Made by a program: the position numbers and the translations under genes
The notes under the pieces: model-generated
The model's input: the letters and a program-made list of their open reading frames with translations, nothing else
Database searches by the model: none
Told to the model about the DNA's origin: nothing
Assembly: GCA_964543295.1 (NCBI GenBank)
Contig: CAZIXA010000010.1
Coordinates: forward strand, 6,431 to 70,430
Direction: 5' to 3'
Source of the DNA: AE-B3B sp964543295
GTDB taxonomy: Bacteria; Aerophobota; Aerophobia; Aerophobales; AE-B3A
DNA length: 64,000 nt
Shown: in pieces, positions 8,180 to 17,171 of the stretch
How positions within the stretch are numbered: position 1 is the first letter of the stretch
Layout of the letters: every line of letters begins with the position of its first letter

Positions 8180-11100
8180 TTAATTTTTCTTTTAATATAT
8201 CTCTTTTTTGATAGCATTGCTCTTTAAAGACTGCAATTTCAGCATCTAGATTTGCATTTGGTGAATCACCAAAAAAAGCATGGATAATTGGAAAAACTAA
8301 GTCAGGTTTCTTTTTTCTTAATTCTTTTGCCATTGCTTCTGTTTTTGCTGTGGTAACACCTTCTTGCATACAGGTAAAAGGACCTACATGAAATATTCCT
8401 GAAATATAAGCATTGTTCTGAAAATGAGTTGAATCATGCATAAGATAATAAGCAACTGCCGAGTTTATCGGAGATTCTCCTTCAATATCCCTATGATATT
8501 CATTTTCTTTTTCCAAGATTTCAATTAGTTTTATTGGCTCCGGAAGAATATGTCGGCCATAAAGAAGTTTGTGGAATGGACGAGCTATTCTTTTTCCTAC
8601 ATGTTCTATATATAGTTGTTTAACAGATACTGCGGTAAGTTCTTTTACTTCTTTTAAAGTCTTGTTTAAGTATTCTTTTGCTTTTTTGTTCAGATCTTCA
8701 GTTTTGCCTGAATTATCTCGGTTTACATATCGCAGGAAATTTAGATATAGATTTTTTAATCCTAAAATTGTGCCTCTCTTGGACTTTCTTTGATTTATTT
8801 CATTTATATAGTTAATCCATTCTATTATGGGCGACCTTATCATCTCTAGACCTTGTTCCTCTAACTTTTCAATAGCGTAGTTGGTATAAGGGTCGTGTTG
8901 CCTCATATAAATTTCTCCTATATAGAGAACAAGGGGAAATCTTTCATTATTTTGTAAATTTGTTTTTTTGAAAGCTTCCACTGTTTCTTTTCCCCATTCA
9001 ACCATCTCTTTTGTTCTGGCTCCTTTTTGTACAACTTTTTCTAATTTCTTTAATCTTGATCTCTTTAAATCATTAATTTCTTGTCTATTTTTAGCGTAAG
9101 GACGAAATCTTAAAGTTATATCTTCTAGTAAGTCAGACGCCTGTATTCCTTTAACTAAAATTTGTTGTAATTTAATTTTATCTCTTGAGCTAAATTCTTT
9201 CGGAAGGGGAATGTCAAAATAACCAGTTGTAGATGAGGGGCCTGCAATGGGAATTTTCTCTAGTCCTTGTCTATTTGCAAAGTCTCTTAGAATCTCTTTA
9301 TATTTCCCAAATCTACAAGGCCCACTGGTTGTGGGCAACATAACCAAATAATTTTCTTCAACATATTTTTTGCCTTTTTCTTTGATTTTCTTGTCCAAAA
9401 AGCCAAGAACATCTCCGACAACTCCCTTAAGTGGCTGGCAAACCTCGGTATAGATATATTTTCTGGCAATTTCGTATCCTTTCTGGGTGGCGGTTGGTAG
9501 AACCTGACTATCTATTCCAAAATATTTTAGCGCAGCAGTTCCCATAAAGCTTCCATCTCCCATATAAGGAATTAGCCAAATTCTTTTATCATTGGCTTTG
9601 GTAGAATATGATTTTATCTTTATGTTCTCTATTTTCAATTTTTGGGGCTGACTTTGTTCTACAACTCTTTCAAAGGCTTCTGTTCTTGTTACGAAAGGGG
9701 CATTATTAGTTTGAGCATCTGTTAATAGAACGAGCATGGGTTTATCTGCTGCCTGCTGGATTTTTTCTTCTTGATAGATTTTCAGACTATCAGGTCCACA
9801 ACCAAAGTTCATCATCCTTATAGGAAATAGATTTAGTTGTTGAGCAACGTACAAATTAGCTTTCAATATTTTTACACTCTGAACCCAGAACTCATTTTCT
9901 ACTATATTATCTAAATGTATATCTCTAAATTTATGGTCTAAAAATATCTGCGGTATATAGTTCAGGCCTCTTACTTGTGAAAGCATAACTCCCGAATTTG
10001 AGCTAGCTTCTGGATCAAGTATTACATAATCTCTTCCAATGCCCACATAAGCTTTTTCTTTTTTTCTTTCAATTCTTTCTAAAAATTTATCTCCTTCTCT
10101 GGCTAGCTCTTTTTTGAATTGTTCTTCTGCTTCATTGGCGTATCCTATTGCATCTTTAATCTGTTTATTGGTGAACTCAAATTCCAACCTCTTAGATTCG
10201 GTCTTAAGCGCTTCAAATAAAAGATCTTCATCTTCGTAATGCAGGATGAGACTCACCTGTTTATTCTTATCAAAAGAAAGAACATCTTTTAAGATGTATC
10301 CTTCCGATTCTGTATAGATACAGTATTTCAAGTCAGGCGGCCGTTCTTTTCTATGTTCAATAAAACTGGGATTAAATAAATATTCTATATTAGGGTTATC
10401 ATCTAATATTGCTGCATGACCGGTTACTAATTTTCTGGCCAGACAAAACTCCGTCCTTGAATTCTCCACCCCTATTTTTGCTATTTCTTCATTGCTTTCT
10501 GGTGATGCTACCGGATAGAGACCAAGTTTTTCAAATAGAGCAGCACTCCAGATTCCTTTTTCTCCAAGGGTTGCCGTAGCTCTTCTAATTCCTATTGTTT
10601 TTCGGCGTATTTCATCCGAATCATTCACTATTTCTTCAAGTTCTGGCAGAAGACAGCCATACCTCTTGAAATGTTTTTCATATATGGAATGATACTTTTC
10701 AACATAGTTTATTTTTGGTCTTACAGATACCTCTGAGTTTCCACGAGGGCAAAAACCGCCAGTAATTATTTTATCATCTTCAATAGAAAATACTTCTAAG
10801 AGACAATTTCTTATACTGCATGATTTCTCTTTGAACAAATCTTTACAATATATTTTTTCTTTTTTAAGAGGCATCTCTGTCAGATCCCATCCTCTAAATG
10901 CACTTGCATATTTCTTGTTTTGTTTTTCTAAGTCTTTAATGGTCTTGATTACGTCAAGCGCTGCTCCTAATGCTCCAAACATCTCTCTATGAGGATAAGC
11001 ATTTATTTCTTTGCCTGTAATTTGTGCAAGCGCTGTAAGAAAAGCTTTTCCTAAAGGTGGGCCTCCTTGAGCAGAGCATTTTTCTCCGACGTGTTGGCTG

Positions 11101-12797
11101 CCACCCACAAATTTATAATAATAACTTGCCGCTGTCGCTCTTAATATGGCAGCGGCTATTTCTTCTTTGCTAAATCCTTCTGCTATGAGCCTGTTTTCAT
11201 CCATTTCCATAAAAACACCGCAAGTTGAATCAATTGTAGGAACCCTTTTTGCTCTTAAGGCATATTCTTGAAGAGAACTTTCTACATCCAAATTTATGAC
11301 ATCGGCCATATTTTCAAGGGTTTGCCCGGAGCCGGCTTGACAACTATAGTTCATTTTTGCTTCTTTTACTGTTCCGTCGTCAGAGAAGCTGGTAAATTTC
11401 ATATCCTGTCCACCTATTTCAAAAATTGTGTCAACTTCTGAATCATGGTGCTTAATTCCCAGAGCATGACAGGTAATTTCATCTGTTGTTTTATCGGTAA
11501 TCTTCATACCTTGTTTGGCTAATTCTTTAGTTTTTTTCTTGCTAACTAGAATTCTTTCATAAAGTTTTCTTGCAGAACCAGTGGTGCCAACACCTTTTAC
11601 GTTTACTTTCTCTTTGTGTTTACCCAGGTACTTGATAACTTTTTTCAGTGTCTTTTCAGGATCTCCGTGCGTCTTGATATAGATTTTGTCAAGAAGTTTT
11701 CCTGTCAAGTCAACCAGGGCTCCTTTTGTGGTTGTGCTTCCTCCATCTATTCCGATTACGACATCTGTTCCTCCTTCTATTTTTTCTTCCAATTCTTTAC
11801 TCTCTTCATTTACTTTTTTTAAGTAATTACACAAAGAAGGGGTAAACTTTCTTTGTTTTCTGCTATATTCTGCAACTTTATCTAATTGCTCAGGGTCAAA
11901 GACAAAGTTGTTATTCTCTTCTATTCCCTTTAATGCTACACCTATGGCAGCTATATTATGATAGTGCTCTGGTTTTCTTATGGAGATACCAAGAAAATCT
12001 CCTAAGTTTTTTCTGATTAAGTCATTGGTTAAGACCCCTCCGGTAGCTATTGCACTGCCGGAATTCTTATCTATCTCATTATTGCCAATTACATCGATTT
12101 TATAGTTTCTGGCAATTACTTGGAAAAGGCCTGCCAGGTTGTCTTCCCTTTTTGCTCCTTCATTTTGCTTGTGAATTAAGTCAGATTGTATGATAACACC
12201 ACATCTTGCCAGAAATTCACTCGGCTCTCTTGACTTACTAGCTTCTTGCTCTGCCTTTTTAAACATTTCTTCCAATCTTAATTGCGCTTTGTCTCTTTCA
12301 TTCTTTGAAGAAGAGATATTGTCGTCAGGGACTTCTTTTTCAAATAATCTTCTGCATTGTTTTTCTATCAGGGTTCCCGAGCCACCTCCACACTTGGATC
12401 CGGTCCTCCATTCTTGAATGATTTTCTTGCCGTTTGTTTTGTTTAAGTTAAAGAAATAAGGATCCTTTGCTCCCATATGAAAAACATATTTTGCATCTGG
12501 TGCTATTATTTCTGCTCCTTTGGGAATTGCTACACTATCAAAAGCAAAGGTTACTCCTCTCATTACAGACGGAAAAAAGTTTGCGCCAGTTCCGGTAAAT
12601 GCTGTATTTCTTATATTATTTTTATTGAATTTTTCTACTATGTTTTGCCATGTTTCTTTTATTGCTCCGATGGGATCAGCAAAATGCATTATTGGTTTGG
12701 GAGAGTGCACTACTTTTTTATCTTCATCAAGAACTGCATAATGCACAGAACTGCTTCCAACATCAAAACCTACAAAGAGATTTTTTTGATTATCCAT
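8172..12797 (-). CDS. Giant acyl-CoA dehydratase activase (double BadF/HgdC ATPase fused to DUF2229/HgdB-like region)
   Basis: 1541 aa. Residues 7-300 form a first ASKHA ATPase domain (GFDVGSSSVHYAVLDED) and 346-620 a second one (GIDGGSTTTKGALVD, EIGGQDMK). The second carries the cysteines expected to hold a [4Fe-4S] cluster in this family (Cys486 in YSCQAGSGQ, Cys526 in STCGVFMEMDENR). The remaining 900 residues match the long DUF2229/HgdB-related region of CoA-substrate-specific activase-like proteins, with GCGPDS, GDGSFMG and TSGPCRFG. HgdC-type activases inject an electron by ATP hydrolysis into 2-hydroxyacyl-CoA dehydratases. No dehydratase subunit genes are nearby, so the physiological partner is unknown. 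The gene is more AT-rich than its neighbours, suggesting separate acquisition. Confidence 0.85.
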   Translation of the reverse strand: MDNQKNLFVGFDVGSSSVHYAVLDEDKKVVHSPKPIMHFADPIGAIKETWQNIVEKFNKNNIRNTAFTGTGANFFPSVMRGVTFAFDSVAIPKGAEIIAPDAKYVFHMGAKDPYFFNLNKTNGKKIIQEWRTGSKCGGGSGTLIEKQCRRLFEKEVPDDNISSSKNERDKAQLRLEEMFKKAEQEASKSREPSEFLARCGVIIQSDLIHKQNEGAKREDNLAGLFQVIARNYKIDVIGNNEIDKNSGSAIATGGVLTNDLIRKNLGDFLGISIRKPEHYHNIAAIGVALKGIEENNNFVFDPEQLDKVAEYSRKQRKFTPSLCNYLKKVNEESKELEEKIEGGTDVVIGIDGGSTTTKGALVDLTGKLLDKIYIKTHGDPEKTLKKVIKYLGKHKEKVNVKGVGTTGSARKLYERILVSKKKTKELAKQGMKITDKTTDEITCHALGIKHHDSEVDTIFEIGGQDMKFTSFSDDGTVKEAKMNYSCQAGSGQTLENMADVINLDVESSLQEYALRAKRVPTIDSTCGVFMEMDENRLIAEGFSKEEIAAAILRATAASYYYKFVGGSQHVGEKCSAQGGPPLGKAFLTALAQITGKEINAYPHREMFGALGAALDVIKTIKDLEKQNKKYASAFRGWDLTEMPLKKEKIYCKDLFKEKSCSIRNCLLEVFSIEDDKIITGGFCPRGNSEVSVRPKINYVEKYHSIYEKHFKRYGCLLPELEEIVNDSDEIRRKTIGIRRATATLGEKGIWSAALFEKLGLYPVASPESNEEIAKIGVENSRTEFCLARKLVTGHAAILDDNPNIEYLFNPSFIEHRKERPPDLKYCIYTESEGYILKDVLSFDKNKQVSLILHYEDEDLLFEALKTESKRLEFEFTNKQIKDAIGYANEAEEQFKKELAREGDKFLERIERKKEKAYVGIGRDYVILDPEASSNSGVMLSQVRGLNYIPQIFLDHKFRDIHLDNIVENEFWVQSVKILKANLYVAQQLNLFPIRMMNFGCGPDSLKIYQEEKIQQAADKPMLVLLTDAQTNNAPFVTRTEAFERVVEQSQPQKLKIENIKIKSYSTKANDKRIWLIPYMGDGSFMGTAALKYFGIDSQVLPTATQKGYEIARKYIYTEVCQPLKGVVGDVLGFLDKKIKEKGKKYVEENYLVMLPTTSGPCRFGKYKEILRDFANRQGLEKIPIAGPSSTTGYFDIPLPKEFSSRDKIKLQQILVKGIQASDLLEDITLRFRPYAKNRQEINDLKRSRLKKLEKVVQKGARTKEMVEWGKETVEAFKKTNLQNNERFPLVLYIGEIYMRQHDPYTNYAIEKLEEQGLEMIRSPIIEWINYINEINQRKSKRGTILGLKNLYLNFLRYVNRDNSGKTEDLNKKAKEYLNKTLKEVKELTAVSVKQLYIEHVGKRIARPFHKLLYGRHILPEPIKLIEILEKENEYHRDIEGESPINSAVAYYLMHDSTHFQNNAYISGIFHVGPFTCMQEGVTTAKTEAMAKELRKKKPDLVFPIIHAFFGDSPNANLDAEIAVFKEQCYQKRDILKEKLTI

Positions 12798-13137
12798 TTC
12801 TATAATTTCTTATAGAGTCTTTCTTTCTTGGAAAATACTGATCCTTGGTAAGTATTCAGTAAAGGATGTTCCATATAGCCCAGAAGTCCTATTATTTAAT
12901 TCGAAATTTAGCATAACAAAGTAGTGTGTCAAGCACCTTGCTAGTTTTCGGGTAAGTATTCAGTGAACCCCGTGTCATTGCGAGGGACGAAGTCCCGAAG
13001 CAATCTCGGTAGTCGCAAGGCTCAGAGCCTGCGCATCCTAAAGAGTGCGGCTACCCTGAAAATTCAATGTGACACGGCGTTTACTGCGCATTTACTTTTT
13101 CGGAGACGTCTATTTCATAGTCTTCAGCTTGAATGGT
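12798..13137. other. 340-bp spacer made largely of repeat sequence
   Basis: Holds a solo copy of the terminal sequence GTAAGTATTCAGTAAA (12848-12863), then the complete repeat at 12952-13095. A weak upstream region for the activase gene occupies the rest. No gene seen. Confidence 0.6.
12952..13095. repeat. Mobile-looking inverted repeat element, copy 1 (144 bp)
   Basis: The left end (GTAAGTATTCAGTGAACCCC) and right end (GGCGTTTACTGCGCATTTAC) are imperfect inverted repeats of each other. Inside are two nested palindromic segments: a CATTGCGAGGGACGAAG / CGAAGCAATCTC type and a GGCTCAGAGCC type. It shares the right 80 bp and the left 20 bp with copy 2 at 14242-14358. The structure is like a MITE or a REP cluster with no coding capacity. 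Confidence 0.75.
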
Positions 13138-13731
13138 TTACCTGAATGTGAAGATGGAGGTATGTTCGATAAGGTTCTTGTTTATTTCAATAGTTCTTCC
13201 AAGGGATCCGGTTGTTGAGTCTAGTGAAGAAATGATGAGTTCCACTGCATATCTATTCTTCTCGATTTGGAATAAGTAACTTCCTGTTCTTTTTTCTTCC
13301 GGGTATACGCTGAAGAGGAAAGGTCTTGGAATCTCTGAAGCTCGGTGCTCAGGATATACATAGTTTTTCTCATCTTTTAGGAATACTTGGGGGTGGCAGC
13401 TCTTTACATTGGCGCCAACATTCTCAAACGTTAGGTTTATCAGAGTAAATGCATAACCCTTTCTTGCCTTTATTGATAAACTATCTATAATCAATTCTTC
13501 TGATATCTTTACGGAATTGATCCTCAAGGCAAAGTCACCAATTTTTATGGGTTCGGTTGAGTGATTGATCCCTTCATTAGACGGACGACTCTCCCTGGAA
13601 CCGGGTGAAGAAAAATAAAGCAGAGTGAGCGGAAGGAGGCTAAAAATGACGAAAAAAATGATGGGGATGAGCAATATCTGAAGGACTGTTCTGCTTTGCC
13701 AGGAAAAGGATCTTTTTTTAAATGAAGGCAT
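13138..13731 (-). CDS. Membrane-anchored protein with DUF4352-like immunoglobulin fold
   Basis: 197 aa. One N-terminal membrane segment at about 17-40 (LQILLIPIIFFVIFSLLPL) and an outer domain at 60-197. That domain has the DUF4352 pattern: KIGDFALRINSVK, then GYAFTLINLTFENVG, YPE and a late aspartate/glutamate-rich strand. DUF4352 domains are extracytoplasmic and of unknown or adhesive role. The gene sits between two copies of the same repeat element and 5 bases after the adenosine-specific kinase gene, probably in one transcript with it. Confidence 0.65.
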   Translation of the reverse strand: MPSFKKRSFSWQSRTVLQILLIPIIFFVIFSLLPLTLLYFSSPGSRESRPSNEGINHSTEPIKIGDFALRINSVKISEELIIDSLSIKARKGYAFTLINLTFENVGANVKSCHPQVFLKDEKNYVYPEHRASEIPRPFLFSVYPEEKRTGSYLFQIEKNRYAVELIISSLDSTTGSLGRTIEINKNLIEHTSIFTFR

Positions 13732-13736
13732 CTTGT

Positions 13737-14219
13737 TTAGAGTTTATATCCTATATTTCTTAAAAACTTTTTGCGTGCCTTAACATCGGTTTCTTTTTCA
13801 ACTCCTTTTGAGTGAAATCCATCGATAACTCCCATGACTCCTCGACCTTGTTCTGTCTCGGCTATCACTACTTCGACTGGATTTGCAGTAGCGCAGAATA
13901 TCGAGCAGATCTCAGGGCAATCTTTAATTGAGTTAAGTACATTAATGGGGAATGCTTTTTTTAATAGTACCACGAAACTGTGTCCAGCTCCCATAGCACT
14001 GGCGTTCTTGATGGCTACAGATCTTAGCTCTTCATCATTTCCCTCTGCCCTTACCAAACAGGGACCCGAGGCTTCACAGAAGGCAAGACCAAATTTTACT
14101 TCTGGAACCGAGTTTATCACGGCCTCATAAAGATCTTCTGTTGTCTTGATGAAGTGAGTTTGCCCGATGATGATGTTGGCATCGGCAGGAACTTCCATCT
14201 TAACTATCTTTAACTCCAT
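13737..14219 (-). CDS. Adenosine-specific kinase family protein (DUF355)
   Basis: 160 aa from the ATG at 14219, chosen because AGGAGGT lies 6 bases ahead; a start at 14234 would put the ribosome site inside the gene. The sequence follows the compact adenosine-specific kinase family (PF04008), known from hyperthermophilic archaea and Thermotoga: IIIGQTHFIKTTEDLYEA, GLAFCEASG, NASAMGAGHSFVVLLKKAFP, IFCATANPVEVV, GRGVMGVIDG. Biochemistry of this family is limited, so the adenosine-kinase label is by family. It lies between two repeat elements. Confidence 0.85.
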   Translation of the reverse strand: MELKIVKMEVPADANIIIGQTHFIKTTEDLYEAVINSVPEVKFGLAFCEASGPCLVRAEGNDEELRSVAIKNASAMGAGHSFVVLLKKAFPINVLNSIKDCPEICSIFCATANPVEVVIAETEQGRGVMGVIDGFHSKGVEKETDVKARKKFLRNIGYKL

Positions 14220-14241
14220 ACTCAACCTCCTCAACCCATTT

Positions 14242-14358
14242 GTAAGTATTCAGTAAACCCCGTCATTTTTGGTAATCGCAAGGCTCAGAGCCTGCACACC
14301 CTAAAGGGTACGGCTACCCTGAAAATTCAATGTGACACGGCGTTTACTGAGCATTTAC
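14242..14358. repeat. Mobile-looking inverted repeat element, copy 2 (117 bp)
   Basis: Starts GTAAGTATTCAGTAAACCCC and ends GGCGTTTACTGAGCATTTAC, as in copy 1, but lacks about 27 bp of the left internal palindrome. Its right end overlaps the 3' end of the radical-SAM gene by 15 bases and supplies the last codons and the stop of that gene. Confidence 0.75.
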
Positions 14359-15669
14359 ACCCATTTTCTTCAGAGGAGACGATCGGTGTTTTCGTAATGA
14401 CAAGTCTTTTTCGACCGCCTCCACCTTGGCGGAAAGATTCAAAGCGAGGCTATAAAAAGGATTTGCATAACTGCAGGATCCAAGCCATCGCCTCGTAATG
14501 GAAGAAAGAGAATAAACCTGTTTTATGACCCATCTATGGCCTTCCTCCAGCTCGTCTACTGTCATCAGTTTGGGACGAAACATTACATGAGTTCCATCTC
14601 CGTGAGGCCAATTGGTATCAAGAATTCTTCCCTCGAGGAGAAGTCTTTGATAGAGGCCGGTCTTGGGAATGGGGGTAAGAATAAAAAATATGGGTCGGTC
14701 GATTAGACTTTTCTCAATAAACTCTACCGTTCGGGGAAAAATAGAGACATCATCCTTATCAAATCCAAATATGAAGTATCCAATTATGGTGATTCCCTGA
14801 TCATGTATCTTCTTGATGATTTCTTCGTATCTTTTCACCTTGTTGAAGCTCTTATTCACTCCGTTCAAACTTTTCTGGGACACGGACTCAAACCCCAACC
14901 CCATCCGTATACATCCACTTTGAGCGGCCAGTTTTAAGAGCTGGGTGTCATTGACTCTGGCTAAAGAGAAATTGCCAAACCACTTCTTCCGCAGAGGAAT
15001 TAACTTCTTGAATAAATTTTTGGCATAATCCGGGTTTCCTACCAGGTTATCATCAGCAAAAGCGAGGTGATCTTTCTTCAGAGTTTTTATTTCTTTTATT
15101 ACATCTTCAATCGGTCTTGAACGATAACTCCTGCCGAAAAGAGTAGGCATGTAACAAAAATCGCAATTAAAAGGGCAGCCTCGACTGGTTTCGACCATCT
15201 CGATAGTGGTAAATCCCTTACATTTCACCAGATTCCTTCGAGGAAGAGCAAGGTCTTCCATCTTCACAGGAGTTTTTGATTGGTAGAATTTCTTTAGCGA
15301 GCCTTTTTGAAAATCTTGAAGTAAATCCTTCCAAACCAGCTCTGCTTCTCCGATCACCACACTATCTGCATGACGGATAGCTTCCTCGGGAAGAACAGAA
15401 ACATGGGGTCCTCCCATTACCACGAATTTACTTCTTTTCCTGAACTCATCAGCAATTCTATAGGCCCTGTGTGCATCAGCGGTTAAATAAGTGAGACCGA
15501 TAAGATCAGCGTCACTTTCATAGTCTATCGACTCTGTTCTCTCATCAGTTATTTTAACCTCAATACTCGAAGGAGTCAGAGCAGCTAGAATTGGTAAAGT
15601 TAAGGTTCGCAAGAATAGTTGCCAGCCTCGCGTCCTCTTATGAGTGACTCTCACTAGCTCAACTCTCAT
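14344..15669 (-). CDS. B12-binding-domain radical SAM protein
   Basis: 441 aa. Residues about 1-140 have the order of a cobalamin-binding Rossmann domain (DADLIGLTYLTADAHRAYRI, VVMGGPHVSVLPEEA), but lack a clear DxHxxG histidine. Residues about 155-360 form the radical SAM barrel, with Cys165, Cys169 and Cys172 in TSRGCPFNCDFCYMP. This architecture is shared by BchE, HpnR and many methyltransferases or ring-forming enzymes. The product is unknown. The last residues (VNAQ) are encoded by the right end of a repeat element, so the natural C-terminus may have been altered. No functional partner is obvious. Confidence 0.85.
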   Translation of the reverse strand: MRVELVRVTHKRTRGWQLFLRTLTLPILAALTPSSIEVKITDERTESIDYESDADLIGLTYLTADAHRAYRIADEFRKRSKFVVMGGPHVSVLPEEAIRHADSVVIGEAELVWKDLLQDFQKGSLKKFYQSKTPVKMEDLALPRRNLVKCKGFTTIEMVETSRGCPFNCDFCYMPTLFGRSYRSRPIEDVIKEIKTLKKDHLAFADDNLVGNPDYAKNLFKKLIPLRKKWFGNFSLARVNDTQLLKLAAQSGCIRMGLGFESVSQKSLNGVNKSFNKVKRYEEIIKKIHDQGITIIGYFIFGFDKDDVSIFPRTVEFIEKSLIDRPIFFILTPIPKTGLYQRLLLEGRILDTNWPHGDGTHVMFRPKLMTVDELEEGHRWVIKQVYSLSSITRRWLGSCSYANPFYSLALNLSAKVEAVEKDLSLRKHRSSPLKKMGVNAQ

Positions 15670-15878
15670 TTGATAAACTGCTCCTTTTCTTTCTATATTT
15701 TTCTTCGAGAAATTCCTTTCTCTCTTCTGCCGGCAGTTCTAGGTTGAGGAATTCGGCGTAATGATCTTCTTTTAAATATCTTCTTTTGGTTCAGTTTTCT
15801 TAAGGGGAACCTGCTTTTATAGACCTTGTAGGCCACAGTCTTCCTCAATAAAATTTTCTATGGGTTAAATGATCTATT

Positions 15879-17159
15879 TTAGGCTGCTTCAGTGGTAAGG
15901 ATAGCTATAAACTTAACCAGATCTAGAAGGTCACTAATCCTGACATTTTCATTCTCGCCATGAATCCTACTTTCTTTATGTCGTGAGACGCCGTAGGAAG
16001 CCACTTTTATTTGGGTGGTTTTCACAATGTAAGCCACATCGGTTGAACCCCCAGAGCCAAAGACACTGAGTCTTTCTCCTGATACTGACTCCGCTATTCG
16101 CTTTACCTTTTGCACCCAGGGATGGTTAGGATCCTGGAAAAAGGGAGGGTAAGAAGGAGTGGTTCTCAGTTCACACTTAAGCTTGGGATCATTTGCCTGC
16201 GCTTTATTAACCGCATCCTGAATCTCTCTGGTGGCTTGAAGTTCGTCCTCCTCAGGAATCAGACGGCGGTCTCCTTCCAGGATGAATTCTGAAGGAACAA
16301 TGTTGTGTTTCAGTCCTCCCCGAGCCATGGTGATGTTTAAGAGAGGGATAACTGTCTTTATACCGATCTCGGCAGCTATTTTTGGATCCACCGGCATCCT
16401 ACTTTTTCTTAATTCCACCTTCTTTTTCAATTTCAAAAGCTGTTCTAAAGCCCCAAAGCTATGTTCAATGGGATTTATCCCTAGGAATGACTCACCCGAG
16501 TGAACACTTTCACCTTTAATGGTTAAGCTCCAGGTTATAGTTCCATTGGCTCCAATTCCGATGCCATCACTGGACCCATCCAGACAATGGAAATATTGAC
16601 AATCCTTAAAATATCCCTGATCAGCAAGATACATCAGTCCACTGTAGGGCCCGACTTCTTCGTCAGAGGTCAAAGCTACCACTACATTGCATTCTGGCTC
16701 TAGACCTAATTCATAGAGAATCCGAAAAGCAGCAATGATAGCAGCGCATCCACCTTTATTGTCACTGGTACCTCTTCCCCAAATTCTGCCATCCTTTACT
16801 AACCCCCGGTAAGGTGGCATGGTCCACTTAGATTCATCTACAGGAACCGTATCTATATGGGCATACCAGAGTATGGTTTGCTTGCTTCCCCTTTTAAAAT
16901 TGGCCAGGAGATTGCTCCTTACCCCTTCCAGTTGTGGGTGTATGGCTTTGCATCTCTGGTGAAAGATCTCCGGCGAAAGATCTATTCGATCTGCCTGAAA
17001 TCCCATAGTAGCAAAATAGGGCAGCATAATATCCACTATTCTGTCGTAGTTAAGACCAGGGGGTGTGGGAGTAGGAATCTGGACCAGTCTTTGAAGCAAT
17101 TTTATGATTTCACCCTGCTTTTTATCCACTGCCCCATTGATTCTCTCCGCTACTGACAT
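15879..17159 (-). CDS. M20-family metallopeptidase (ArgE/DapE/CPG2-like)
   Basis: 426 aa. The di-zinc residues of the M20 family are present: His101 and Asp103 in WYAHIDTVP, Asp133 in GRGTSDNKGG, Glu167/Glu168 in TSDEEVG and a late His in SRIHGENE. An inserted dimerisation domain lies at about 205-320. It hydrolyses an N-acyl amino acid or a small peptide, but the exact substrate (ornithine, diaminopimelate or dipeptide type) is not clear. It begins 12 bases after the exported cysteine-peptidase-like gene, so both probably belong to one operon concerned with peptide or wall-fragment turnover (inference). Confidence 0.88.
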   Translation of the reverse strand: MSVAERINGAVDKKQGEIIKLLQRLVQIPTPTPPGLNYDRIVDIMLPYFATMGFQADRIDLSPEIFHQRCKAIHPQLEGVRSNLLANFKRGSKQTILWYAHIDTVPVDESKWTMPPYRGLVKDGRIWGRGTSDNKGGCAAIIAAFRILYELGLEPECNVVVALTSDEEVGPYSGLMYLADQGYFKDCQYFHCLDGSSDGIGIGANGTITWSLTIKGESVHSGESFLGINPIEHSFGALEQLLKLKKKVELRKSRMPVDPKIAAEIGIKTVIPLLNITMARGGLKHNIVPSEFILEGDRRLIPEEDELQATREIQDAVNKAQANDPKLKCELRTTPSYPPFFQDPNHPWVQKVKRIAESVSGERLSVFGSGGSTDVAYIVKTTQIKVASYGVSRHKESRIHGENENVRISDLLDLVKFIAILTTEAA

Positions 17160-17171
17160 GATATTATCTCC

